From Nonomuraea glycinis (lineage in GTDB: Bacteria > Actinomycetota > Actinomycetes > Streptosporangiales > Streptosporangiaceae), in assembly GCF_014646515.1 (NCBI RefSeq), contig NZ_BMNK01000018.1:148156-212155 (forward strand): DNA of 64,000 nucleotides, written 5' to 3'. A program made the translations under genes and the position numbers. How positions within the stretch are numbered: position 1 is the stretch's first letter; each line of letters begins with the position of its first letter. This document shows positions 42,818 to 52,721 of this stretch, piece by piece. Below the pieces are notes generated by a model. It had not been told where the DNA came from. It searched no databases and worked only from the letters and a program-made list of their open reading frames with translations.

Positions 42818-42865
42818 CGTTGGCCTCCGCCGAAGAGTCATCAGGTCAGGTCGAAGCAGGGCGGG

Positions 42866-43693
42866 TCAGGGGAGGTTGGCGGCGCGGGCGGTGTGGCGCA
42901 GGAGCAGGGCGGTGGTCACCGGGCCGACGCCGCCGGGCACCGGAGTGAGTGCACCCGCCACGCCCGCGACCGCGTCGAAGTCCACGTCACCGGCCAGGCC
43001 GCCGTCGCCGGTCGGGTTGGTGCCCACGTCGATGACGACCGCGCCGGGCGCCACGTGCTCGGCGCCGATCAGCCCGGTCCGGCCGACGGCCACCACCAGC
43101 ACCTCGGCGGCGGAGGTGACGGCGGCCAGGTCACGGGTGCGCGAGTGGCTGACTGTGACCGTGGCGTGCCGGTCGAGCAGCAGGTGGGCCAGCGGCTTGC
43201 CGACCACCGTCGAGCGGCCCACCACCACGGCCCGCCTGCCCGCCAACTCCACGCCGTAGTGGTCGAGCAGGGCCATCACCGCCGCCGCCGTGGCCGGCAC
43301 GAACGCGGGCAGGCCCGCCGCGAGACGGCCGAGCGAGAGCGGGTTGGCGCCGTCGATGTCCTTACGCGGGTCGATGGCGGCGGCCATCTCCTGCGCCGAG
43401 ATCCCGGCGGGCAGCGGGGTCTGCAGCATCACGCCGTGTACGCCGGCGTCGGCGCCGAGCCGGGCCAGCGTCTCCCGGATCTGCTCGGCGCGCGCGCCGG
43501 GCCCCAGGTCGACGAGGTCGGCGGCGATGCCCAGGCCGGCCGCCGCCTTGGCGATGGACCGGACGTACCACAGGCTCGCCTCGTCGTCGGTGGCCACCAC
43601 GACGGCCAGCCGTGGCTGCGGCCCGGCGGCCACCTCCGCGGCGGTCTGCGTCTTGATGGCCGCGGCCAGCTCCTTGCCCGTCAGCTTCCTCAC
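42866..43693 (-). CDS. folD: FolD-type methylenetetrahydrofolate dehydrogenase lacking the cyclohydrolase lysine
   Basis: 275 residues from GTG 43693 (MRKLTGKELA). FolD normally oxidises 5,10-methylene-THF and then hydrolyses methenyl-THF. Here the motif reads WYVRSIAKA: Tyr43 is kept, but the catalytic Lys (Lys54 in E. coli, Lys56 in human) is Ile47. Gln91 (MLQTPLPAGI) and Asp114 (KDIDGANP) are kept, as are the NADP loop VVGRSTVVGKP and the ending TPVPGGVGPVTTA. Loss of this Lys is known to abolish cyclohydrolase while leaving dehydrogenase activity. A separate cyclohydrolase-type gene lies about 150 bases upstream, which may supply the missing step. Confidence 0.93.
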   Translation of the reverse strand: MRKLTGKELAAAIKTQTAAEVAAGPQPRLAVVVATDDEASLWYVRSIAKAAAGLGIAADLVDLGPGARAEQIRETLARLGADAGVHGVMLQTPLPAGISAQEMAAAIDPRKDIDGANPLSLGRLAAGLPAFVPATAAAVMALLDHYGVELAGRRAVVVGRSTVVGKPLAHLLLDRHATVTVSHSRTRDLAAVTSAAEVLVVAVGRTGLIGAEHVAPGAVVIDVGTNPTGDGGLAGDVDFDAVAGVAGALTPVPGGVGPVTTALLLRHTARAANLP

Positions 43694-43840
43694 ACACCCG
43701 TCCTCTCGCCCACTACCAGCCCGCCCGTCCATACTTGCAGCCCCTCGCCCGCTCACGCGCCACCGGCTCGGCTCCAGCCGTGCTCTGCTCTCCGCGCTCG
43801 GGCGGCACTCGCCCGGACCCGGTCAGCGTCCCGTCTCTTC

Positions 43841-44446
43841 CTATGCTTTCAGGCCCTCGCGCACCTGGGCGGTCACCCGGTCGGCGCGGGCCATGGTCTC
43901 GTCGGCGTTCGCGAGCCGGGCGCGCAGGCCGTCGCGGGTCCGGTCGTCGCGGATGCCGCCCAGGTTCACCTCGACGTTGACCCTGGCCGTGGCGATGGCG
44001 GCGCGGGCGGCCTCGGCGGCGGCCGCGATGTCGGTGCGGAGGTTGGGGTTGCCGATCGGCAGCAGGGTCTCGCAGAGGCCGACCAGGCGCGCGGCCATCT
44101 CGGCCACCTCGGCGGGCGGCTCGGCGGCGCCCACCAGAGCCGCCGCGATGGCCAGCGAGCGCTCCTCGCCCTTGGGCAGCCGGTAGGCGTCGGTGACCGC
44201 GGTGAACGCCGCCGCGTCCCGCTCCGCCAGCTCCAGCGCCCGCGCCCGGTCCTCGTCGGTCTCGGTGATCACTCGGGTGACGGTCCCGGCGTGCTCGGCG
44301 TACTTCTCGCCGGTGGTGTAGCGGGCCACCATGCCGAGCAGCGCGGCCGCCTGCGCCGCGTGCAGCGCGGCGGTGGCGCCGCCGCCCGGCGCGGGCACCC
44401 GGTCGGCCAGCGTGGACAGGAAGTCGACGATCGTTGTGTCGCGCAT
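43841..44446 (-). CDS. Cyclodeaminase/methenyl-THF cyclohydrolase family protein
   Basis: 201 residues from ATG 44446. All-helical FTCD_C/FchA family: VPAPGGGATAALHAAQAAAL near the N-terminus, YRLPKG in the middle, and helix pairs GNPNLRTDIAAAAEAARAAI at the end. Members either deaminate formimino-THF or hydrolyse methenyl-THF. Next to a FolD without its cyclohydrolase Lys, the cyclohydrolase role is the better guess. Same strand, about 150 bases before folD; an operon is likely but not certain. Confidence 0.9.
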   Translation of the reverse strand: MRDTTIVDFLSTLADRVPAPGGGATAALHAAQAAALLGMVARYTTGEKYAEHAGTVTRVITETDEDRARALELAERDAAAFTAVTDAYRLPKGEERSLAIAAALVGAAEPPAEVAEMAARLVGLCETLLPIGNPNLRTDIAAAAEAARAAIATARVNVEVNLGGIRDDRTRDGLRARLANADETMARADRVTAQVREGLKA

Positions 44447-44474
44447 GGCGGCATTCTGCCAGCCCGCGCACCGC

Positions 44475-45236
44475 TCACTCGCGGTGCATCGGCCGCGTGG
44501 CGTCCGGCCGCGGCACGTCCGAGGAGTACGGATCCCGCGCGTACGGGTCCGCGCCACCAGGGCGGTCGGGCGACCCGGAAGGGCGAGAACCGTACTGGTC
44601 CGGCGACCCGGAGGGACCCTGCGACCCGGGGGGACCCTGCGGCCCGGAAGGCCCGGAAGGCCCGTACGGGCCGGAAGACCGGGAGGAACCCTGCGGACCG
44701 GAAGACCCGGAGGGACCGTACGGGCCGGGAGGGTAAGAGGGCGCCTGCTGGGCGTGAGAGGAGCGGTGCTGGGCGGGAGGGTAGGAGGGCCCGTAGGGGC
44801 CGGTGGAGGGGTCGAAGGCGAGCCGCGCCCCGCGCCAGCGGGACGGGAACGCGGAGGCCGCCAGGAGCAGGACGCCGATGATCAGCAGGATTCCCTGATA
44901 GGACAGGTTCTGGTAGCCGATGTTGAGCATGCCCGGCAGGAACCCCCGCGGCAGGATCCGTATGCGCAGTGTCAGCTCCAACAGCGGCAGGCTGCCCAGC
45001 AGGGTGAACAGCAGCCCGCCGAGGAGCGAGGCCACCGGCGACAGCCGCGATCCCGCCAGGAAGGCCAGCCCGATCGCCGACACCATCAGCAGGCCGAACC
45101 CGACCCAGGAGAAGCCGAACAGGCGCTGCATGGTGACGGTGAGCTCGGTCGTGCCGTATATCAGGGCAAGGCCGATCAGCGGTGGCAGGAGCAGTCCGGC
45201 GACGAGTCCGAGAGCATGGCGCACGCCGTTTGTCAT
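44475..45236 (-). CDS. Membrane protein with collagen-like Gly/Pro/Ser tail
   Basis: 253 residues. Four hydrophobic segments fill residues 1-130 (ALGLVAGLLLPPLIGLALIY, VGFGLLMVSAIGLAFLAG, VASLLGGLLFTLLGSLPLL, GILLIIGVLLLAASAF). Residues about 140-253 are a low-complexity tail of GPYGPSG, GPQGP and SGPQG triplets, which resembles collagen G-X-Y repeats. The DNA there (44560-44790) is repetitive too. The function of the membrane part is unknown. The tail could lie in the cytoplasm or outside. Confidence 0.75.
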   Translation of the reverse strand: MTNGVRHALGLVAGLLLPPLIGLALIYGTTELTVTMQRLFGFSWVGFGLLMVSAIGLAFLAGSRLSPVASLLGGLLFTLLGSLPLLELTLRIRILPRGFLPGMLNIGYQNLSYQGILLIIGVLLLAASAFPSRWRGARLAFDPSTGPYGPSYPPAQHRSSHAQQAPSYPPGPYGPSGSSGPQGSSRSSGPYGPSGPSGPQGPPGSQGPSGSPDQYGSRPSGSPDRPGGADPYARDPYSSDVPRPDATRPMHRE

Positions 45237-45268
45237 GATCCACCCCGTTTATCCGGTAGTGCCCCAAG

Positions 45269-46273
45269 CTACCTCGTGGACTCCCGCACCACGAGATCAG
45301 GCTGGAACATGATCTGCTGGTGCGCGTGCGTGTCCGGGTTGTCGCACTCGTCGAGCAGCAGCTCGGTGGCCACCCGCCCGAGCTGGTACGTCGGCTGCCT
45401 GATCGAGCTCAGCGACACCGTCGTGGCCGAGGCGAAGTCGATGTCGTCGTAGCCGATCAGCGACACGTCGTCGGGCACCCGCACGCCCCCCTGCAGCAGC
45501 CCGCGCAGCATGCCCACGGCGAGCAGGTCGTTGGCGCAGAACAGCGCGTCCGGCAGGCGGTCCTGGGCGAGCAGCTTCTCGGCGGCCTGCTGGCCGGCCG
45601 CGGCGGTCATCGCCGGCATGGACACCTCCCGCAGCTCCTGCGGGTCGCGCCCGGCGGCAGCCAGCGCCCGCTCGGCGCCCCGCCGCCGGTCCTGGCACTG
45701 CCGGAGCGAGGAGGGCCCGGTGATGTAGGCGATGCTGTCGAACCCACCCGCCAGCAGGTGGTCGACGGCCATCGTGCCGCCGGTCACGTCGTTGACCGCC
45801 ACCGCGCACTGGTCGGCCCGCTCGGCCGGATGGTCGACCAGCACCACTGCGATGCCCCGCCCGCGCAGCATGTCGAGCCGGGTCTGGTCCTCGTCCGACG
45901 GCGTGATCAGCACCCCGCGTACTCGCTGCTCGGCGAAGACCAGCAGGTTGCGCTCCTCCTTGACGCGGCTGCCGGAGGAGTTGCCGAGGATGACCGCGTA
46001 GCCGCGCTCGCTGGCCAGGTCCTCCACCCCGGCGGCGACGTCGGTGAAGAACGGGTTGCCGATGTCCATCACCGACAGGCCGACCGTGCGGCTGTGCCCG
46101 GCGCGCAGCGTGGAGGCCGAGCCGTGCCGGACGAAGCCGAGCTCCCTGATGACCGTCTCCACCCGGTCGCGGGTGCTGCCGGCGACCTTCTCGGGCCGGT
46201 TGAGCACGTTGGACACCGTGCCGGGCGAGACCCCGGCCCTGGCCGCCACATCCTTGATGCTCACCATGCTCAT
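45269..46273 (-). CDS. LacI-family repressor of the L-rhamnose locus
   Basis: 334 residues from ATG 46273, overlapping the kinase stop by 4 bases (ATG 46267 is an alternative). N-terminal helix-turn-helix SIKDVAARAGVSPGTVSNVL, hinge helix VRHGSASTLRAGHSRTVGL, then the sugar-binding domain (MDIGNPFFTDV, FCANDLLAVGMLRGL, IGYDDIDFASATTVSLSSIRQP). It sits with the rhamnulokinase, divergent from the rhamnose transporter, and two matching AT-rich boxes lie in the gap. It probably represses the locus until L-rhamnose or a derivative binds. Confidence 0.92.
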   Translation of the reverse strand: MSMVSIKDVAARAGVSPGTVSNVLNRPEKVAGSTRDRVETVIRELGFVRHGSASTLRAGHSRTVGLSVMDIGNPFFTDVAAGVEDLASERGYAVILGNSSGSRVKEERNLLVFAEQRVRGVLITPSDEDQTRLDMLRGRGIAVVLVDHPAERADQCAVAVNDVTGGTMAVDHLLAGGFDSIAYITGPSSLRQCQDRRRGAERALAAAGRDPQELREVSMPAMTAAAGQQAAEKLLAQDRLPDALFCANDLLAVGMLRGLLQGGVRVPDDVSLIGYDDIDFASATTVSLSSIRQPTYQLGRVATELLLDECDNPDTHAHQQIMFQPDLVVRESTR

Positions 46274-47613
46274 GCGTGCCCCCGTGGCTCGTAGGTGCGC
46301 ACGCCCGCGCTGCGCCGTACCAGATCCCGCATCTCGGCCAGGTCGCCCACCAGGCCGCGCGCCCTGGCCTGCACCAGCGCGTTGCCCAGCGCGGCCGCCT
46401 CCACGGGACCGGCGACCACCGGCAGTCCGGTGGCGTCGGCCGTGAGCCGGCACAGCAGCGTGTTGAGGGAGCCGCCGCCCACCAGATGCACGACCTCGAC
46501 CGGGCGGCCACTGAGTCGCACGGCGTCGGCGACGGCCCGCTGGTAGGCGAGGGCGAGGCTCTGCAGGATGCATCGTACGACCTGCGCGCGGCCCTGCGGA
46601 GCGCGCTGCCCGGTGCGGGCGCAGTAGGCCGCGATGCGGGCGGGCATGTCGCCGGGCGGCAGGAAGGACGGGTCGTCGGGGTCGATGACCGTGTCCGTCC
46701 CGGCGGTCTCCGCCTCCGCCAGCAGCGGCTCCAGATCCGGCTCCCCCCAGGCGCGCAGGCACTCCTGCAGGATCCACAGGCCCATGACGTTGCGCAGGTA
46801 GCGGGTGGTGCCGTCGATGCCGGCCTCGTTGGTGAAGTTGGCCAGGCGGCTCTCCTCGGTGAGCACCGGGGCGGGCAGTTCGACGCCCACCAGCGACCAG
46901 GTGCCGCAGGAGATGTAGGCGAAGCGGCCGGTCTCGGCGGGCACCGCGACCACGGCGGAGGCGGTGTCGTGGGAGGCGACCTTGGTGACGGCCGTGGTGT
47001 AGCCGATCTCCTCCGCCACGTCCGCCCGCAGCGGGGTGCTTTCCGACGATATTTCGGGGAAAAGCCGGTGGGGGAGGTTGAGCTTGTCGAAGAGGTCCCA
47101 GGCCCACTCCCGCCGCGTCACGTCGTACAGGCCGGTGGTGGAGACGTTCGTCCGCTCGGCCCCGATCGCCCCCGTGAGCCAGTAGCCCAGGAGATCGGGG
47201 ATCAGCAGCATCGTCTCCGCCTGGTCCAGCCGCTCGGTGAGCAACTGGTTGACGGTGTTGAACTGCAGGAACTGCAGCCCGGTCACCTCGTAGGGGTCCA
47301 CCCGCGCGGTGAAGCGGTTCGTCCGGGCGTCGCGGTAGTGCACCGGGTTGCCGATCAACCTGCCCGCCGCGTCGAGCAGCCCGTAGTCGATCGCCCAGGA
47401 GTCGATGCCGACCGACTCGGCCGGCCCCGCCGCGCGCAGCCCGTCCAGCACCCCGCGGTAGAGGGCCAGGATGTCCCAGTGCAGCGTCCCCGCCACCCGC
47501 ACCGGCCGGTTCGGGAAACGGTGCACCTGGGTGAGCTCGATCCGGCCGCCCGTCACGGCGGCACTCATCACCCGCCCGTTGGAGGCCCCTAGATCAACAG
47601 CTGTGAATCGCAC
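46270..47613 (-). CDS. rhaB: Rhamnulokinase
   Basis: 447 residues, GTG 47613 giving MRFTAVDLGASNGRVM. FGGY-family sugar kinase: phosphate loop DLGASNGR, substrate segments GIDSWAIDYG and HYRDARTN, second half CGTWSLVGVELP and VHLVGGGSLNTLLCRLTAD. It phosphorylates L-rhamnulose to L-rhamnulose 1-phosphate in the cytoplasm. The step follows the isomerase (52722) and precedes the aldolase (53867). It is divergent from the transporter operon. Confidence 0.94.
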   Translation of the reverse strand: MRFTAVDLGASNGRVMSAAVTGGRIELTQVHRFPNRPVRVAGTLHWDILALYRGVLDGLRAAGPAESVGIDSWAIDYGLLDAAGRLIGNPVHYRDARTNRFTARVDPYEVTGLQFLQFNTVNQLLTERLDQAETMLLIPDLLGYWLTGAIGAERTNVSTTGLYDVTRREWAWDLFDKLNLPHRLFPEISSESTPLRADVAEEIGYTTAVTKVASHDTASAVVAVPAETGRFAYISCGTWSLVGVELPAPVLTEESRLANFTNEAGIDGTTRYLRNVMGLWILQECLRAWGEPDLEPLLAEAETAGTDTVIDPDDPSFLPPGDMPARIAAYCARTGQRAPQGRAQVVRCILQSLALAYQRAVADAVRLSGRPVEVVHLVGGGSLNTLLCRLTADATGLPVVAGPVEAAALGNALVQARARGLVGDLAEMRDLVRRSAGVRTYEPRGHA

Positions 47614-47621
47614 GACACTGA

Positions 47622-47721
47622 TTAAAACGTAACAATCACAGATGCGCCAGAGAGTCCGTGCGGGGATTGACGCACGAGGGCGGAACACCTAGATTCCGGG
47701 AAACATTCTGTTAAAACGTTT
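47622..47721. promoter_or_regulatory. Two TTAAAACGT boxes in the rhamnose divergent promoter region
   Basis: TTAAAACGT at 47622-47630 and TTAAAACGTTT at 47711-47721 lie in an AT-rich 124-base gap. The second is part of a near-palindrome around AAAACGTTTG. Likely operators for the LacI regulator next door, one for each divergent transcript. Confidence 0.72.
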
Positions 47722-47737
47722 GTTGCCCGGAGGACGT

Positions 47738-49230
<1,493 letters not shown>

Positions 49231-49234
<4 letters not shown>

Positions 49235-50262
49235 CGACCGCGGCCGCCCCGCCCGAGCCCGCCGTGCGCGCCCGCAGCGCCCGCAACCTGGTCGACCTGG
49301 TGTTCCGGGCGAGAGAGCTGAGCCTGGTCATCGCCCTGGCGGCGCTCGTCGCCATCACCGCCGGCGTCAACGGCAACTTCCTGTCCGGGCAGGGCATCGA
49401 GGACATCCTGCTCAACACCGCCATCCTGGCGCTGCTGGCCGTCGGCCAGTCGCTGGTGGTCATCACCCGCAACCTCGACCTGTCGGTCGGCTCCGTGGTG
49501 GGGCTGGTCGCGTTCGTCACCGGCGACATGCTGGCCAGCGGCTGGGGCATGGTGCCGGGCATCGTGCTGGGGGTGGCCATCGGCGCCGTCTGCGGCCTGC
49601 TGAACGGGCTGCTGGTGAGCTTCTGCCGGGTGCCCGCCCTGGTCGTGACGCTCGGCACGCTCTACGTGATCCAGGGCGTCGGCCACTTCATCGCGCACGG
49701 CCGCCAGATCAACGCGGTGGACCTGCCGCCGGGGCTGCTCTCGCTGGGCAACGGCAGCGTGCTGGGCATCCCGTACCTGCCGCTCATCACGCTCGTCGTG
49801 ATGCTGGCGATCGGCTACTACCTGCGCTCCTACCCGAGCGGCCGGGAGTTCTACGCGATCGGCTCCAGCCCCGAGGCGGCCGGCCTGGCGGGCGTGCCCG
49901 TCCGGCGCCGCATCTTGGTCGCCTACCTGGTCAGCGGCTGCCTCGCCGGGCTGGCCGGCGTGCTCTGGCTGGCCAGGTTCGGCACCGTCATCGCCGACTC
50001 CGCCAACGGCTGGGAGCTGCTGGTGATCAGCGCCGTGGTGGTCGGCGGCGTCGCGATCACCGGCGGCGTCGGCAGCGTGTACGGCGCCGCGCTCGGCGCG
50101 CTCCTGCTCACCACCATCGGCAGCGCGCTGGTCGTGCTCCGGGTCAACCCGTTCTGGCAGCAGGCCATCACCGGGGCGCTGCTCCTGCTCGCGATCAGCG
50201 TCGACCGGGTGCTCGCGCTGCGGGTCGCCCGGCTGCTCAGAAGGAGAAGCCGCCATGGCTAA
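49231..50262 (+). CDS. rhaP: L-rhamnose ABC transporter permease 1
   Basis: 343 residues, starting at an ATGA overlap with the ATPase gene. CUT2 (RbsC-like) permease: VGQSLVVITRNLDLSVGSVVGL carries the conserved DLSVGS motif; FYAIGSSPEAAGLAGVPVRR is the cytoplasmic loop that contacts the ATPase. About ten hydrophobic segments. It overlaps the second permease by 8 bases; both probably form one heterodimeric channel. Confidence 0.93.
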
Positions 50263-51259
50263 AGTGCTGCGCTGGGACGTCATGGTCGGCGTGCTGCTGG
50301 TCGCGGTGTTCGCCGGCGGCTCGTTCACCTCGCCGGGCTTCGCCACCATCGGCAACCTGTCGTTCGCGCTCGGCGACCTGGGCGAGATCGCGCTCATCGC
50401 GCTGACCATGACCATGCTGGTGGTGGCGGCCGAGGTGGACCTGTCGGTCGCCTCCGTGCTGGGCCTGTCCAGCGCCCTGGTCGGCGCGCTGTGGGACGGC
50501 GGCATGGCCATCGAGACCATCATCCCGCTGGTCGTGCTCGTCGGCGCGCTGTGCGGGCTGGTCAACGGGCTGCTCGTGACCAAGCTCGGGCTCCCCTCGC
50601 TGGCCGTCACGATCGGCACCCTGGCCCTCTACCGGGGGCTGGCGTACGTGGTGCTGGGCGACAAGGCCGTGGCCCAGTTCCCCCGGGAGTTCACCGCGCT
50701 GGCGGTGGACGACGTGCCGGGGACGTTCATCCCGTACCCCGTCGCGCTGTTCGTGCTGCTCGCGGTGGTGGTCGCGATCGTCCTGCACGCCACCGGGTTC
50801 GGCCGGTCGCTGTTCGCCATCGGCGCGCAGGAGCAGGCCGCGTTCTTCGCCGGGATCCGGGTCAAGCGGATCAAGCTGCTGCTGTTCGTGCTGTCCGGCA
50901 CGGTCGCCGCCTTCGCCGGCGTCGTCTTCACCCTCAGGTACGGCTCCGCCCGCGCCGACAACGGCATGGGCATCGAGCTCGCGGTCATCGCCGCGGTGCT
51001 GCTCGGCGGGGTCGACTTCGACGGCGGCAAGGGCACGCTCGGCGGCGTCATCGCCGGGGTGCTCCTCATCGGGTTGCTGCGCAACCTGCTCATGCTCAAC
51101 GACGTCTCGACCGAGATCCAGTCGATCGTCACCGGTCTCCTGCTCATCATCTCGGTGCTCACCCCCCGCCTCATCACCGCTCTGAAACCGGCGCTCAGCC
51201 GGAGACGTACCAGCACCGACCAGGTCGGCCCTGAGTCGGCTCTGAAAGGATCCCCATGA
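50255..51259 (+). CDS. rhaQ: L-rhamnose ABC transporter permease 2
   Basis: 334 residues, AGAAGGAGAAGCC ahead of ATG 50255. CUT2 permease with VAAEVDLSVASVLGLSSALVG and the loop LFAIGAQEQAAFFAGIRVKR, and about ten hydrophobic segments. Together with the preceding permease it makes the rhamnose channel. Its stop overlaps the start of the binding-protein gene by 4 bases. Confidence 0.93.
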   Translation: MAKVLRWDVMVGVLLVAVFAGGSFTSPGFATIGNLSFALGDLGEIALIALTMTMLVVAAEVDLSVASVLGLSSALVGALWDGGMAIETIIPLVVLVGALCGLVNGLLVTKLGLPSLAVTIGTLALYRGLAYVVLGDKAVAQFPREFTALAVDDVPGTFIPYPVALFVLLAVVVAIVLHATGFGRSLFAIGAQEQAAFFAGIRVKRIKLLLFVLSGTVAAFAGVVFTLRYGSARADNGMGIELAVIAAVLLGGVDFDGGKGTLGGVIAGVLLIGLLRNLLMLNDVSTEIQSIVTGLLLIISVLTPRLITALKPALSRRRTSTDQVGPESALKGSP

Positions 51260-52329
51260 GATCGATCCGCATGGTCACCCTGACAGCGTTGCTCGCCCTT
51301 GGCGTGGCAGCCTGTGGCGGTGGCACCACCAAGGACACGGTCAGCTCGGCGTCACCGGCGGCTCCCGCCTCCAGCGCCGCGGCCAAGGCCGACCCCAACG
51401 CCCCCATCAAAGAGGGCCTGAAGCTGGCATTCCTCCCCAAGCAGATCAACAACCCGTACGAGACCATCGTCGACAAGGCCGGCATCGAGGCGGCCGCGGA
51501 GTTCAAGGGCGAGGCCAAGGAGGTCGGCCCGTCCGACGCGTCGGCCTCGTCGCAGATCTCCTACATCAACACCCTCACCCAGCAGGGCCACGACGCCATC
51601 CTGATCGCCGCCAACGACGCCAACGCGGTCTGCGGCCCGCTCCAGGAGGCCCGCGCCAAGGGCATCAAGATCGTCTCGTACGACTCCGACGCCGCCCCCG
51701 AGTGCCGGGACATCTTCATCAACCAGGCCAGCTCCGAAGAGGTCGGCCGCAGCCAGGTCAAGCTGCTCGCGGACATGATCGGCAGCAAGGGCGAGATCGC
51801 CATCCTGTCGGCCACGGCCAACGCCACGAACCAGAACACCTGGATCGAGTTCATGAAGGACGAGCTCGGGAAGCCTGAGTACAAGGACATGAAGCTGGTC
51901 AAGGTCGCCTACGGTGACGACGACGACCAGAAGTCCTTCACCGAGACGCAGGGCCTGCTGCAGGCCTACCCGGACCTCAAGGGCATCATCTCGCCCACCA
52001 CGGTCGGCATCTCGGCCGCGGCCCGTTACATCTCGGGCTCGAAGTACAAGGGCAAGGTCGTGCTGACCGGCCTCGGCACGCCGAACCAGATGCGCCAGTT
52101 CGTCAAGGACAAGACCGTCGAGAAGTTCGCCCTGTGGAACCCGAAGGACCTCGGCTACCTGGCCTCCTTCGCCGCCGCCGCGCTGGCCTCCGGCCAGATC
52201 ACCGGCGCCGAGGGCGAGACCCTCAAGGCCGGCAAGCTCGGCGAGCGCACCATCGGCGCCAAGGGCGAGATCATCCTCGGCCCGCCGTTCACCTTCGAGG
52301 CGTCGAACATCGACGAATTCGACTTCTGA
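51256..52329 (+). CDS. rhaS: L-rhamnose-binding lipoprotein
   Basis: 357 residues. Lipoprotein signal with the box LALGVAACGGG (Cys near residue 19), then a Ser/Ala spacer and a periplasmic-binding-protein I fold: LKLAFLPKQINNPYETIVDK, GHDAILIAANDANAVC, GEIAILSATANATNQNTW. Rhamnose-binding homologues share this layout (sugar-binding protein family 4). It precedes a strong stem-loop that may protect its mRNA, letting it outnumber the channel parts. Confidence 0.92.
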   Translation: MRSIRMVTLTALLALGVAACGGGTTKDTVSSASPAAPASSAAAKADPNAPIKEGLKLAFLPKQINNPYETIVDKAGIEAAAEFKGEAKEVGPSDASASSQISYINTLTQQGHDAILIAANDANAVCGPLQEARAKGIKIVSYDSDAAPECRDIFINQASSEEVGRSQVKLLADMIGSKGEIAILSATANATNQNTWIEFMKDELGKPEYKDMKLVKVAYGDDDDQKSFTETQGLLQAYPDLKGIISPTTVGISAAARYISGSKYKGKVVLTGLGTPNQMRQFVKDKTVEKFALWNPKDLGYLASFAAAALASGQITGAEGETLKAGKLGERTIGAKGEIILGPPFTFEASNIDEFDF

Positions 52330-52345
52330 TCACGTAGCGACAGTC

Positions 52346-52378
52346 CGCACGCGCGCTCCCCACGGGGGCGCGCGTGCG
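52346..52378 (+). terminator. Strong stem-loop between rhaS and rhaM
   Basis: CGCACGCGCGC (52346-52356) pairs fully with GCGCGCGTGCG (52368-52378), with further C/G pairing inside the loop. No T tract follows. It could be a partial terminator or an mRNA stabiliser that raises binding-protein output relative to the downstream enzymes. Confidence 0.65.
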
Positions 52379-52393
52379 CGGGAAGGAGACCGT

Positions 52394-52705
52394 GTGGAGC
52401 GGGTGTGCTTTCAGCTGAAGGTCCGGCCCGAGCTGATCGACGAGTACCGGGAGCGGCACCGCGAGGTGTGGCCCGACATGCGCGAGGCGCTGCGGGCGGC
52501 CGGGTGGCGCAATTACTCGCTCTTCCTGCGTGCGGACGGGCTGCTCATCGGCTATCTGGAGGCCGACGACTTCGAGGCGGCGCAGCGGGCGATGGCCGAC
52601 ACCGAGGTCAACACCCGCTGGCAGCGCGAGATGGCGGCGTTCTTCGAGGCGGGCCGGCCGGACGAGGGTCTGGTCCGGCTGGCCGAAGTTTTTCATCTGG
52701 ATTGA
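52394..52705 (+). CDS. rhaM: L-rhamnose mutarotase
   Basis: 103 residues from GTG 52394. Small ferredoxin-like barrel: RVCFQLKVRPELIDEYRERH with the His of YRERHREVWPDM, matching the catalytic His of E. coli RhaM, then NYSLFLRADGLLIGYLEAD and EVFHLD at the end. It interconverts alpha and beta anomers of L-rhamnose for the isomerase encoded next. Confidence 0.95.
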   Translation: MERVCFQLKVRPELIDEYRERHREVWPDMREALRAAGWRNYSLFLRADGLLIGYLEADDFEAAQRAMADTEVNTRWQREMAAFFEAGRPDEGLVRLAEVFHLD

Positions 52706-52721
52706 TTACGGGGACGATTAC

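Noticed and set aside
42284..44881. 865-codon plus frame across the amidotransferase, FolD and cyclohydrolase genes
   Set aside because: It crosses three genes with catalytic motifs on the other strand; text is Arg/Gly/Ala-rich with no domain.
45269..47107. Extended minus frame giving a 612-residue LacI protein
   Set aside because: The extra N-terminal half is the shadow of rhamnulokinase; a normal LacI start with HTH lies at 46273.
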